From F1-120-MAGs118 sp013360535 (lineage in GTDB: Bacteria > Planctomycetota > UBA1135 > GCA-002686595): DNA of 64,000 bases. Of the stretch, positions 16,560-23,710 are shown piece by piece. The position numbers and the translations under genes are program-made. The notes below the pieces were generated by a model. The model was given only the letters and a program-made list of their open reading frames with translations. It did no database searches and was not told where the DNA came from. Location: positions 58,249 to 122,248 of the forward strand of contig JAPKHC010000013.1 in NCBI GenBank assembly GCA_026647215.1. The letters run 5' to 3'. The stretch's first letter is position 1; each line of letters starts with the position of its first letter.

Positions 16560-18242
16560 ATGCGAGTGCTCTTCGTCTATCCGAACCTCTACACGCAGAT
16601 GGGGTTCAACCATGGGCTGGCGACGTTGTCGGCGGTGCTCAAGCGCGCCGGGCACGAGACGCGGCTCCTGAACCAGAACGAGAACCTGCCGCCGGTGCCG
16701 ACGGAGGAGGACGTGCTGGCGCTCGTGCGCGAGTGGCGGCCGGGGCTGATCGCGTTTTCGTGCCTGACGCAGCAGTACCACGCGGCGACGGAGCTGGTGG
16801 CGTGGTTGCGGCGCGCGGCGGGGGAGCGTGGGCTCGAGCTGCCGCCGGTGATCGTCGGTGGCATCCATCCGACGATGGTGCCGAGCGAAGTGATGGCGGA
16901 CGGCCTGTGGGATCACGTCGGTGTCGGCGAGTGCGAGGACGCGCTGCTCGAGCTCGTCACGCGCCTCGAGCGCGGAGAACGGCCCGACGACGTGCGCAAC
17001 TTCCTGTCGTGGAAGGGTGGCGTGCGGCCTGCGGCGGCGCAGTTCGCGCCGGTGTCGAGCGAGCTGTGGCACCACAATCCCGTCGGCGAGTTTCCGGACA
17101 TGCGCGCGCTGCCGATGCCGGATTACGAGCTGTTCGACACGCAGCGCATCACGGACCAAAAGCACGGCTGGTTCGGGCTCCTCAGCTCGCGCGGCTGTCC
17201 GTACCGCTGCACGTACTGCCTCAACCACAAGATCGTCGACCGCTATCGCGACGAGCTCGGCCGCTCGACGACGCAGATCGGCTTCTTCCGTTTCCGCCCG
17301 CCGGAGCTCCTGATCGAGGAGATCCAGTGGGTGCTCGCGCGCTACAGGAACATCGGCACCTTCATCTTCGACGACGACCTGTTCACGCAGAACGTGCCGC
17401 ACGCTCTGGCCGTGTGCGAGGCGTACCACGCGGCAGGCATCAAGGTGCCGTTCGTCGTGAACAGCCACGTGAAGCAGCTCGACCCGCGCGTCGCGGAAGC
17501 GCTCGCGAAGGCCGGTTGCCGCATCCTCAAGCTCGGCATCGAGTCGGGGAGCCCGCGCGTGCGCAAGGAAGTGCTGCAGCGCTTCATGTCGAACGACGAC
17601 GTGTTCAACACGATCGAGGCGGCCGAGATGTTCGGCCTGCACACGTCGGGTTTCCTGATGGTCGGCCTGCCGTACGAGTCGCACGAGGAGCGCTGGGAAA
17701 CCGTCGATTTGCTCGCGAAATCCGGCATCGGCCGCTTCCGCACGTCGCTCTTCTTCCCGTTCCCCGGCACCGAGAGTTACGCGCTCGCGCTCAAGGGCGG
17801 CTACATCGACCCGGCGCGTGAGGTCAAGCTCACCGACTTCACCGAGTCCTCGTGCATGGACTTCGGCGCGAGCGAGAACCTGTTCATCGACAAGCTCGCG
17901 ACCTGCATGCCGTGGTTCGTGAACTCGCGGCTCGATCGCTACCGCGAGGCGCCGGCGAGCGCGCGCTACCGCGGCATCGTCGAGCGCGTGCTCGCCATGG
18001 ACCAGCTCGAGTGGGAAGCCTTCAAGCCCAGCGTGCGCAAGCTCGACGCCGAGCTCTCCGCCGCCGCCGTCGCCGCCAAGGAGTTGCACTACGCGATCAA
18101 GTACAACGCCTTCATGGGTGTGCGCTCCGACTACTACCTCGCCGAAGAAGCCGGCCTCGAGTGGCACACCGCCGCCGCCAAGCCCGTCCCCGAACGCCTC
18201 GCCGAGCTCGCCCTCGCCGCCGCCGCGAGCGAGATGTGCTGA
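16560..18242 (+). CDS. B12-binding-domain radical SAM protein
   Basis: A 560-residue class B radical SAM enzyme. The N-terminal 190 residues resemble a cobalamin-binding domain (VLFVYPNLY, then IVGGIHPTMVPSEV and GVGECEDALLELV), although the DxHxxG base-on histidine motif is not clear. The radical SAM core follows with the [4Fe-4S] ligands in GCPYRCTYCLNH (C-x3-C-x2-C), FDDDLFTQN, and GIESGSPRVRKEVLQR. Such enzymes carry out methylation or other radical chemistry on lipids, cofactors or secondary metabolites; the substrate is unknown. It stands alone with one small membrane protein downstream. Confidence 0.88.
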   Translation: MRVLFVYPNLYTQMGFNHGLATLSAVLKRAGHETRLLNQNENLPPVPTEEDVLALVREWRPGLIAFSCLTQQYHAATELVAWLRRAAGERGLELPPVIVGGIHPTMVPSEVMADGLWDHVGVGECEDALLELVTRLERGERPDDVRNFLSWKGGVRPAAAQFAPVSSELWHHNPVGEFPDMRALPMPDYELFDTQRITDQKHGWFGLLSSRGCPYRCTYCLNHKIVDRYRDELGRSTTQIGFFRFRPPELLIEEIQWVLARYRNIGTFIFDDDLFTQNVPHALAVCEAYHAAGIKVPFVVNSHVKQLDPRVAEALAKAGCRILKLGIESGSPRVRKEVLQRFMSNDDVFNTIEAAEMFGLHTSGFLMVGLPYESHEERWETVDLLAKSGIGRFRTSLFFPFPGTESYALALKGGYIDPAREVKLTDFTESSCMDFGASENLFIDKLATCMPWFVNSRLDRYREAPASARYRGIVERVLAMDQLEWEAFKPSVRKLDAELSAAAVAAKELHYAIKYNAFMGVRSDYYLAEEAGLEWHTAAAKPVPERLAELALAAAASEMC

Positions 18243-18249
18243 GCGCCGC

Positions 18250-18633
18250 ATGACGCGCGGCTGGCAGCGCTGGGCCAGGTTCGCGCTCGTGCTCGCGTGG
18301 AGCGGGCACTTCCTGCTGCGCGCGCACGACATCGCGTCGTTCGCCGATCAGGACCAGTTCGAGCGCGACGTGCCGCCGATGATCCTGCGCGCGGCGGCGC
18401 TGCTGCTGGTTCCGGCCAGTCTCGCGTTCCTCACGTCCGTGCGGGGCGTGGCGTGGGTCGCATCGGCCTGGAGCCTGCTCGTGATCGGGACAGGACTGCT
18501 GGCTTCCGCCCCCGGCTCGGAGGTCCCCGTGACCCTCCGCGGCCTCGACACCGTCCTGCTCGTCCTCGCCTCCATTGGCCTTGGCGCCCATGGGGTGCTC
18601 GGCAGGCACCGAGGGGGCGCCACGGACAGCTGA
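18250..18633 (+). CDS. Small multi-pass membrane protein
   Basis: A 127-residue protein with about four hydrophobic segments (WARFALVLAWSGHFLL, MILRAAALLLVPASLAFL, VAWVASAWSLLVIGTGLL, LDTVLLVLASIGLGAHGVL). ATG 18250 is seven bases after the stop of the radical SAM gene, so both may share a transcript. No family recognised. Confidence 0.6.
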   Translation: MTRGWQRWARFALVLAWSGHFLLRAHDIASFADQDQFERDVPPMILRAAALLLVPASLAFLTSVRGVAWVASAWSLLVIGTGLLASAPGSEVPVTLRGLDTVLLVLASIGLGAHGVLGRHRGGATDS

Positions 18634-18708
18634 GGGGCCTGGCACGCGCTTCCGCAGGGGGGGGCGCGACCGTCTGTGGGCCGCTTCTGGGAGTTATGGG
18701 TAGCGCAG

Positions 18709-18749
18709 TGGACATAAATACGATATTATGTCCATTGTGACGGACAATG
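18709..18749. promoter_or_regulatory. Double palindrome over the start of the DUF4143 ATPase gene
   Basis: TGGACATAA (18709-18717) and TTATGTCCA (18726-18734) are perfect nine-base complements with an eight-base spacer; CATTGT (18733-18738) and ACAATG (18744-18749) form a second, overlapping six-base palindrome. The apparent ATG at 18728 lies inside the right arm of the first. The stretch is AT-rich against a GC-rich background and contains -10-like TACGAT (18719-18724) and TATTAT (18724-18729). It looks like an operator of a self-regulated accessory gene or the edge of a mobile cassette. Confidence 0.6.
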
Positions 18750-20119
18750 ATGTGGTTCTGCGGGACTACAACCCGCACTGGGCCGACCCGGCACGGCGGT
18801 TGGCGCGCTTCCAGTTCGAGCGGGTGCAGCTCGAGCGCTGCGTGCGTCATCTGGCGGAGGACGGGTCGGGCCGGGCCCTCGCCCTGATCGGACCGCGGCA
18901 CGTCGGGAAGACGGTCCTGGTCCGGCAGGTCGCCGACCGCTTGCTCGAGCGGGGACTGAACCCGCGCAACGTCCTGTACTGCAACCTCGCCGACGAGCGC
19001 TGGCCCAAGGCTCCCAGTCCGCGCGAGATCGTGCGCGCCGCCGAGGCCGAGCTCGGGTCCAGCGAGCGGCTGTACGTGCTGCTCGACGAGATCCAGGTCG
19101 TGCCGAAGTGGGATGCGTGGCTCAAGCTCGCGGTCGACGAGGGGCGGCACCGTTTTCTCGTCACGGGGTCGGCTGCGACGGCGCTGCGCTCCGGCGCACG
19201 CGAGTCGGGGCTCGGGCGTTGGGACGAGCTCGCGATCGAGCCGCTCTCGTTCGCGGAGTTCGTCGCGCTGACGAGTGGCCTGCGGAACGTGAACGAGCTC
19301 TCGGAGCGGCCTGCGCCGAACGCCCTGGCGCGCTACATGACGTTCAGCGGCTTCCCCGCGCACGCGTTCGTGGAAAGCGCGGCGCTCGTTCGCGAGCGAC
19401 TGCGCGAGGACATCGTCGAGCGTGCGATCGTGCGCGACTTGCGCCGGCTGCGCATCGATCTCGAGCAGGTCCGTAGGCTGTTCCTGCACCTCACGCAGAG
19501 CTCCGGCTCGATCCTCAACGCCCTGCAGCGCGCGGCCGACCTCGAGGTCAATCGCAAGTCGCTGGCGAAGTGGGTCGACGTCCTGCTCGACACGCGCCTG
19601 CTCGTCGCGCTCGATCCGACGACGACCCGGCAAGGGCGCGGAGCCGCCAAGGCCGCACGGACGCTGCGGGCGCGACCGAAAGTGCACGTGGCCGACCACG
19701 GCATCGTCCACGCCTTCGCGCCGGTGCCCGCGCCGCTCGAGGATCCGCATTTCCGCGGGCAGATGGTCGAGGCCATGGTGTTTCGGCACCTGCGTGAGGC
19801 GCAGAGGCTCGTGCGGGAGCGGCGCGAGCTGTTCGCGCGTGTGGGGGAGCTCCAGCTCGGATACTGGCGCGACACCAGCGGCGAGATCGACTTCGTCGTG
19901 GACTCGCGAGCCGGGCGGATCGCGCTCGAAGTGACGGCGGCGACGCGGCCGACTGCGGAGAAACTCGCCAAGCTGCGCGCCGCAGCGCGGCGAGCCGGAG
20001 CGACGCGGACGCTGGTGGTCTGCGGCGGTCCATCCGGAGACAGTCAGGACGGCATCGAGATCGTCGGGCTCGAGGAGTTCCTGCTCGCGCCCCTGCACTA
20101 CGTGGAGGCCACCCAGTGA
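18728..20119 (+). CDS. AAA-family ATPase with C-terminal DUF4143 domain
   Basis: A 463-residue protein. The AAA_14-type ATPase has Walker A GPRHVGKT (residues 55-62), Walker B LYVLLDEIQ (D120, E121) and a sensor-like LVTGSAA. The C-terminal third carries the DUF4143-like region, which belongs to the PD-(D/E)XK nuclease fold group; here EIDFVVD is followed by IALEVTAA, so the usual E-x-K lysine is a threonine. Cellular role of the family is unclear; members are patchily distributed. ATG 18728 sits within a palindrome, and in-frame GTG 18737 or 18752 are alternative starts. The next gene overlaps by four bases (GTGA). A second DUF4143 ATPase lies at 60394. Confidence 0.88.
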   Translation: MSIVTDNDVVLRDYNPHWADPARRLARFQFERVQLERCVRHLAEDGSGRALALIGPRHVGKTVLVRQVADRLLERGLNPRNVLYCNLADERWPKAPSPREIVRAAEAELGSSERLYVLLDEIQVVPKWDAWLKLAVDEGRHRFLVTGSAATALRSGARESGLGRWDELAIEPLSFAEFVALTSGLRNVNELSERPAPNALARYMTFSGFPAHAFVESAALVRERLREDIVERAIVRDLRRLRIDLEQVRRLFLHLTQSSGSILNALQRAADLEVNRKSLAKWVDVLLDTRLLVALDPTTTRQGRGAAKAARTLRARPKVHVADHGIVHAFAPVPAPLEDPHFRGQMVEAMVFRHLREAQRLVRERRELFARVGELQLGYWRDTSGEIDFVVDSRAGRIALEVTAATRPTAEKLAKLRAAARRAGATRTLVVCGGPSGDSQDGIEIVGLEEFLLAPLHYVEATQ

Positions 20120-21303
20120 AGCCCAGCGAGCTGATCGGGAAGGTGGAGGGTCCGTTGCTCGAGTTCAAGGCGGCGGAGGTGCTCAAGGACCCGAGGAAGG
20201 TCGCACGCGAGGTCGTGGCGATGCTCAACGCGTCAAACGGCAGGGACGTGGGGGAGATCTGGATCGGAGTCGGCGAAACAGCCTCCAAAGCGAGCGCGCT
20301 TCACGGAGTTCCGGAGGCTGAGCTCCAGAGGGCGCGATTGCGGGACAGTCTGGTCGACACGATCGAACCGATGCCGCGCAGCGAGGAGGTCGCCGTGACT
20401 GTCGTGTCGCAGGCGGGATTGCAGCCGCTCATTCGCATCGAGGTACTTTCGGCCGCAGTCCGCAAGCCGTTCGCCCTGCTGAAGGATGGCGCTCGTCACT
20501 ACTACGTGCGCGTGCAAGATCGGACATCAGTTCTCGCTTACGATGAACTTCGGAGTGCTTGGCAAGTTGAAGCGCGCGTGAATGCCGACAGGCCGCAGGG
20601 CGCGATGGCGCGACTCTCGAGCTATCGATCTGCCGCGGTCAGCCGTGATGGCTCTCGCCTCTGGATCGGCGTGGCGCCGCACGAGGATCTCCAGTTGTCC
20701 TTGGACGACGAGTCGGTCCAGGCGCTCTTGCTCAGACCGTCCGCGACCGGCAACCGTGAAGAAGGCTGGAATCATGTACGCCCGTTCATGGAGCTCAAAG
20801 TCTTCAAGGACGGGCGCCAGACCGGAGACCTGAGTTGGGGACTCACGAAGCTGCGTCGTAACGGGGACATCGAGTTCGACATTCCAGTCGAACGCCTGCG
20901 ACTGACCAGCGGGGATCGACATCTCGCTCGGAACGAACTCCATCCATACGCCCTTCTGGAATACCCCACGTCCATCGTTCGCCTGGCGGGGAAGCTCGCG
21001 AAGCTCGGAAGGAGCCCGTGGTTCTCTGCGAGCCTCATGCTCACGCGGATCCGTGGTTGGCAACTTTGGCCGTACGCACCAGATCTCATGGGATGGAGAG
21101 TCGAACCGTTCGGCGTGGGCGAGTACGACGAGGCAGACGACCTGACGATCGAGCGGATCGACTTCAGCCGCGAAGAACTTGCCGGCAACGCGGATGCCTG
21201 CGCGTACCGCATCGTCAAGCAGATCTATGAGGCGTTCCACCTGGAACCGAGCAAGATCCCACGCGTGTTCGACCCCAACACCGGCCGCCTCAACTTGGAG
21301 TGA
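20116..21303 (+). CDS. AlbA_2 / Schlafen-like domain protein
   Basis: A 395-residue protein starting at GTG 20116, with GGAGG at 20104-20108 seven bases upstream and a four-base overlap with the ATPase gene. The N-terminal 130 residues match an AlbA_2 (divergent AAA-4/Schlafen-type) domain: E11 and E16-F-K18 in VEGPLLEFK, AMLNASNGRDVGEIWIGVGE, and the closing YYVRVQDRTSVLAYDEL. In Schlafen proteins acidic residues of this fold can cut RNA; whether this one does is not known. Residues 140-395 are not recognised. Base composition is visibly less GC-rich than in its neighbours (frequent A/T third positions), suggesting transfer. Confidence 0.75.
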   Translation: MKPSELIGKVEGPLLEFKAAEVLKDPRKVAREVVAMLNASNGRDVGEIWIGVGETASKASALHGVPEAELQRARLRDSLVDTIEPMPRSEEVAVTVVSQAGLQPLIRIEVLSAAVRKPFALLKDGARHYYVRVQDRTSVLAYDELRSAWQVEARVNADRPQGAMARLSSYRSAAVSRDGSRLWIGVAPHEDLQLSLDDESVQALLLRPSATGNREEGWNHVRPFMELKVFKDGRQTGDLSWGLTKLRRNGDIEFDIPVERLRLTSGDRHLARNELHPYALLEYPTSIVRLAGKLAKLGRSPWFSASLMLTRIRGWQLWPYAPDLMGWRVEPFGVGEYDEADDLTIERIDFSREELAGNADACAYRIVKQIYEAFHLEPSKIPRVFDPNTGRLNLE

Positions 21304-21411
21304 GCCCATCGGTCGGGGAGGCGCCCGATCGGCTGGCAGATCCGGCGACGGGCTCTCGGTCATTGCCATGGCACCAATTCGGGAGGAAACTTGGGGGAGG
21401 AGCAGCCAAGC

Positions 21412-22419
21412 ATGCAGATCCCGGATTTCTCGAAACTGCACGTGGGGGTGGTCGGCGACCTGATCGCGGACCACTACTTGGTCACGCAGCCGCGGTCGCT
21501 GTCGCGGGAGGCGCCGGTGATGGTGCTGCGTTGGCAGGGGGAACACGTGCAGGCGGGTGGCGCGGCGAACGTGGCGCGCAACGTGCGCTCGCTGGGGTGC
21601 GCGACGCGGCTGCACGGAGCGCTCGGGCGCGATGCACGCGGGCGCGAGCTGGCGGAGTTGCTCGAGGGCTATCGCATCGACTGCCTCGGGCTCGAGAGCG
21701 TGCCGGGCTGGGCGACGCCGACGAAGATGCGCATCGTCGCGGCGGAACCGCGGCGCAGCCTGCAACAGGTGCTGCGCGTCGATCGCGAGCCTGCGGGCGC
21801 GGCGCCGGCGGAGGTTCGTGCGCGCGTGCGGGAGCGCCTGATCTCGATGGCGAGCGCGACCGACGCGCTGATCGTGTCGGACTACGACTACGGGATGGTC
21901 GATGCGGAGCTCGGTGCGCTGGGCGCGCGGCTCGCGGCGAGCGGGCACGTGGTCGTGCTCGACCCGCGCTCGTCGATCGAGGGCTGGTCGGGCGTGACGG
22001 CGATGACGCCGAACCTCGGCGAGCTCGCGAACTTCACCGGGCGCCGCATGGACCAGCTCGAGGACCTGCGCGACGTCGCGCGGGCCGCGGCGGAGCTCGT
22101 CGAGCGCGTCGCGATGCGCTGGCTGCTCGTCACGCGCGGCAACAAGGGCATGGCGCTGTTCGGCGAGGGCTGTCCGGCGCACGGCGTCGTGGTCGAGGCC
22201 TCGGGCACGGGCAACGTGACCGACGTCACGGGCGCGGGCGACACCGCGGCGGCGGTGTTCGCGCTGGCGCTCGCGGCTGGCGCCGAGGCTCCGCAGGCGA
22301 TGGCGCTCGCCAACGCGGCCTCGGGCGTGGTCGTGATGGAGCACGGCACGGCGACGTGCTCGCCGGAGCAGCTGCGCGCGGCGTTCCCGCTCGCGCCGGT
22401 GCCCGTGCGGCAACCATGA
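21412..22419 (+). CDS. PfkB-family kinase, heptose-7-phosphate kinase-like
   Basis: A 335-residue PfkB kinase very similar in plan to the kinase half of HldE: GVVGDLIADHYL, AGGAANVARNVRSLG, VSDYDYGMV, TPNLGELANFTG and the catalytic DVTGAGDTAA. It probably phosphorylates D-glycero-beta-D-manno-heptose 7-phosphate (HldA-like). An upstream TTG at 21391 also has a GGAGG before it (21382-21386); ATG 21412 with GGAGG at 21396-21400 was chosen, though either is possible. The nucleotidyltransferase partner follows with an ATGA overlap. Because a full hldE exists at 8475, this pair is either redundant or acts on another heptose anomer or sugar. Confidence 0.85.
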   Translation: MQIPDFSKLHVGVVGDLIADHYLVTQPRSLSREAPVMVLRWQGEHVQAGGAANVARNVRSLGCATRLHGALGRDARGRELAELLEGYRIDCLGLESVPGWATPTKMRIVAAEPRRSLQQVLRVDREPAGAAPAEVRARVRERLISMASATDALIVSDYDYGMVDAELGALGARLAASGHVVVLDPRSSIEGWSGVTAMTPNLGELANFTGRRMDQLEDLRDVARAAAELVERVAMRWLLVTRGNKGMALFGEGCPAHGVVVEASGTGNVTDVTGAGDTAAAVFALALAAGAEAPQAMALANAASGVVVMEHGTATCSPEQLRAAFPLAPVPVRQP

Positions 22420-22904
22420 ACGCAAAGCGATTGTGGGAGCGCGCGGAGCTGCGGCGGGAACTCGAGCGCCTGCGCGCGCAGCACCCCGGCGTGCGCGTCG
22501 TGCTCGCCAACGGCTGCTTCGACCTGCTGCACGTCGGGCATGTGCGTTACCTCGAGGACGCGCGCTCACGCGGCGACGTGCTCGTCGTCGCGCTCAACAC
22601 CGACGAGTCCGTGCGCGCGCTGAAGGGGTCGACGCGGCCGCTGATGCCGCTCGAGGAGCGGGCGGAGGTCGTGGGCGCGCTGCGTTGTGTCGACCACGTG
22701 CTCGCGTTCGCCGAGCGCGACATGGAGGCGACGCTGCGTGAGCTTCGCCCCGACGTGCACGCCAAGGGAACGGACTACACGGTCGACACGGTGCCCGAGC
22801 GTGGCGTCGACCGTGAGCTCGGCATCGAGATCGTGATCTGCGGAGATCCCAAGGGACGTTCGTCGACGGGGTTCGCGGCGCAACTGGGGAGCGAACGCGC
22901 GTGA
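22416..22904 (+). CDS. Nucleotidyltransferase, HldE C-terminal domain-like
   Basis: A 162-residue cytidylyltransferase-fold protein (RfaE domain II type). Motifs: LANGCFDLLHVGHVRYL with HVGH, TDESVRALKGSTRPL, and the late GRSSTGFAAQL. It would transfer a nucleotide to sugar-1-phosphate made by the kinase encoded just upstream, with which its ATG overlaps the stop codon (ATGA). It ends with a GTGA overlap with the TauE gene, so three genes are translationally coupled. An ADP-heptose product is the likeliest, but other NDP-heptoses are possible. Confidence 0.88.
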   Translation: MNAKRLWERAELRRELERLRAQHPGVRVVLANGCFDLLHVGHVRYLEDARSRGDVLVVALNTDESVRALKGSTRPLMPLEERAEVVGALRCVDHVLAFAERDMEATLRELRPDVHAKGTDYTVDTVPERGVDRELGIEIVICGDPKGRSSTGFAAQLGSERA

Positions 22905-23710
22905 GCGAGGCGCCTCCGCCGTCCCGAGCGCGCCTCGCGCTCGCATGGCTCCTGTGGCTCGTCGGTTCCTGCCTCGGCACGGTGTGCGGCATCGGCGGCG
23001 GCACGTTCGCGACGCCGATCCAGCACTACCTGCTCGGCATCCCGCTGCGGCAGTCGGTCAGCAACTCGCTCGTGCTGGTGTTCGCGATGACGTTGGTCGC
23101 GACGCTCGTCGAAGCCGCGCGCGGCGATGGCGCGATCGACTGGAACGTCGTCGGGCTGTTGCTCGTCGGGAGCATCCCGGGGACGCAGATCGGTTACGCC
23201 TGGGGCAAGCGCGTCGAGGTGCGCACGCTGAAGCTCCTGTTCGTCGTGCTGCTGCTCGTGGCCGCCGTGCGCACCGCGACGCTGCGTGGGCAGGGCGGGC
23301 CGCTCGAGCATCCCGGCCACGTCGACCTTGGCAGCTGGGGTGCGGCGCTGACGGTCCTGATCGGCTTCGGCGGGGGCTTCATCGCTCCTTTGCTCGGCAT
23401 CGGCGGTGGGATCCTCGTGATTCCGCTCTTGTTCCTGATGCTGCCCGACATGAGCTACCTCGAGGCGCGCGCCGCCAGCCTCGCGATGAGCATCGTCAAC
23501 TCCGGCCAGAGCGTGTGGCTCAGCGTGCGCGACGGTCGCATCCAGCTCGACCGCACGGCGCCGATGGCCGCGCTCGCGGTCGTCGGTGCGCTCGGCGGCG
23601 CGTGGCTCGTGCACCTGCCGGGCTGGGGCGAGGTCGCGCGCCTCGCGCTGACCGCGATCCTGATCTTCGTCGCCACGCGCTTCGCGCTCGACGTCAGGAA
23701 GGCACGCTAG
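22901..23710 (+). CDS. TauE/SafE-family sulfite/anion exporter-like permease
   Basis: A 269-residue integral membrane protein. Two repeats of about four helices each begin with glycine-rich motifs (GTVCGIGGGTFATP and GFGGGFIAPLLGIGGGILVIP), the hallmark of TauE/SafE (DUF81) proteins, which move sulfonates, sulfite or related anions across the inner membrane. GTG 22901 overlaps the preceding stop (GTGA). Its 3' end overlaps the convergent SLC13 permease gene by 17 bases. The link to the heptose genes may be only positional. Confidence 0.85.
   Translation: MSEAPPPSRARLALAWLLWLVGSCLGTVCGIGGGTFATPIQHYLLGIPLRQSVSNSLVLVFAMTLVATLVEAARGDGAIDWNVVGLLLVGSIPGTQIGYAWGKRVEVRTLKLLFVVLLLVAAVRTATLRGQGGPLEHPGHVDLGSWGAALTVLIGFGGGFIAPLLGIGGGILVIPLLFLMLPDMSYLEARAASLAMSIVNSGQSVWLSVRDGRIQLDRTAPMAALAVVGALGGAWLVHLPGWGEVARLALTAILIFVATRFALDVRKAR

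Noticed and set aside
16449..18332. Upstream extension of the protein at 14442-16448 to about 1,300 residues
   Set aside because: The extension is antisense to the radical SAM gene, and a proper start with a membrane anchor occurs at 16448.
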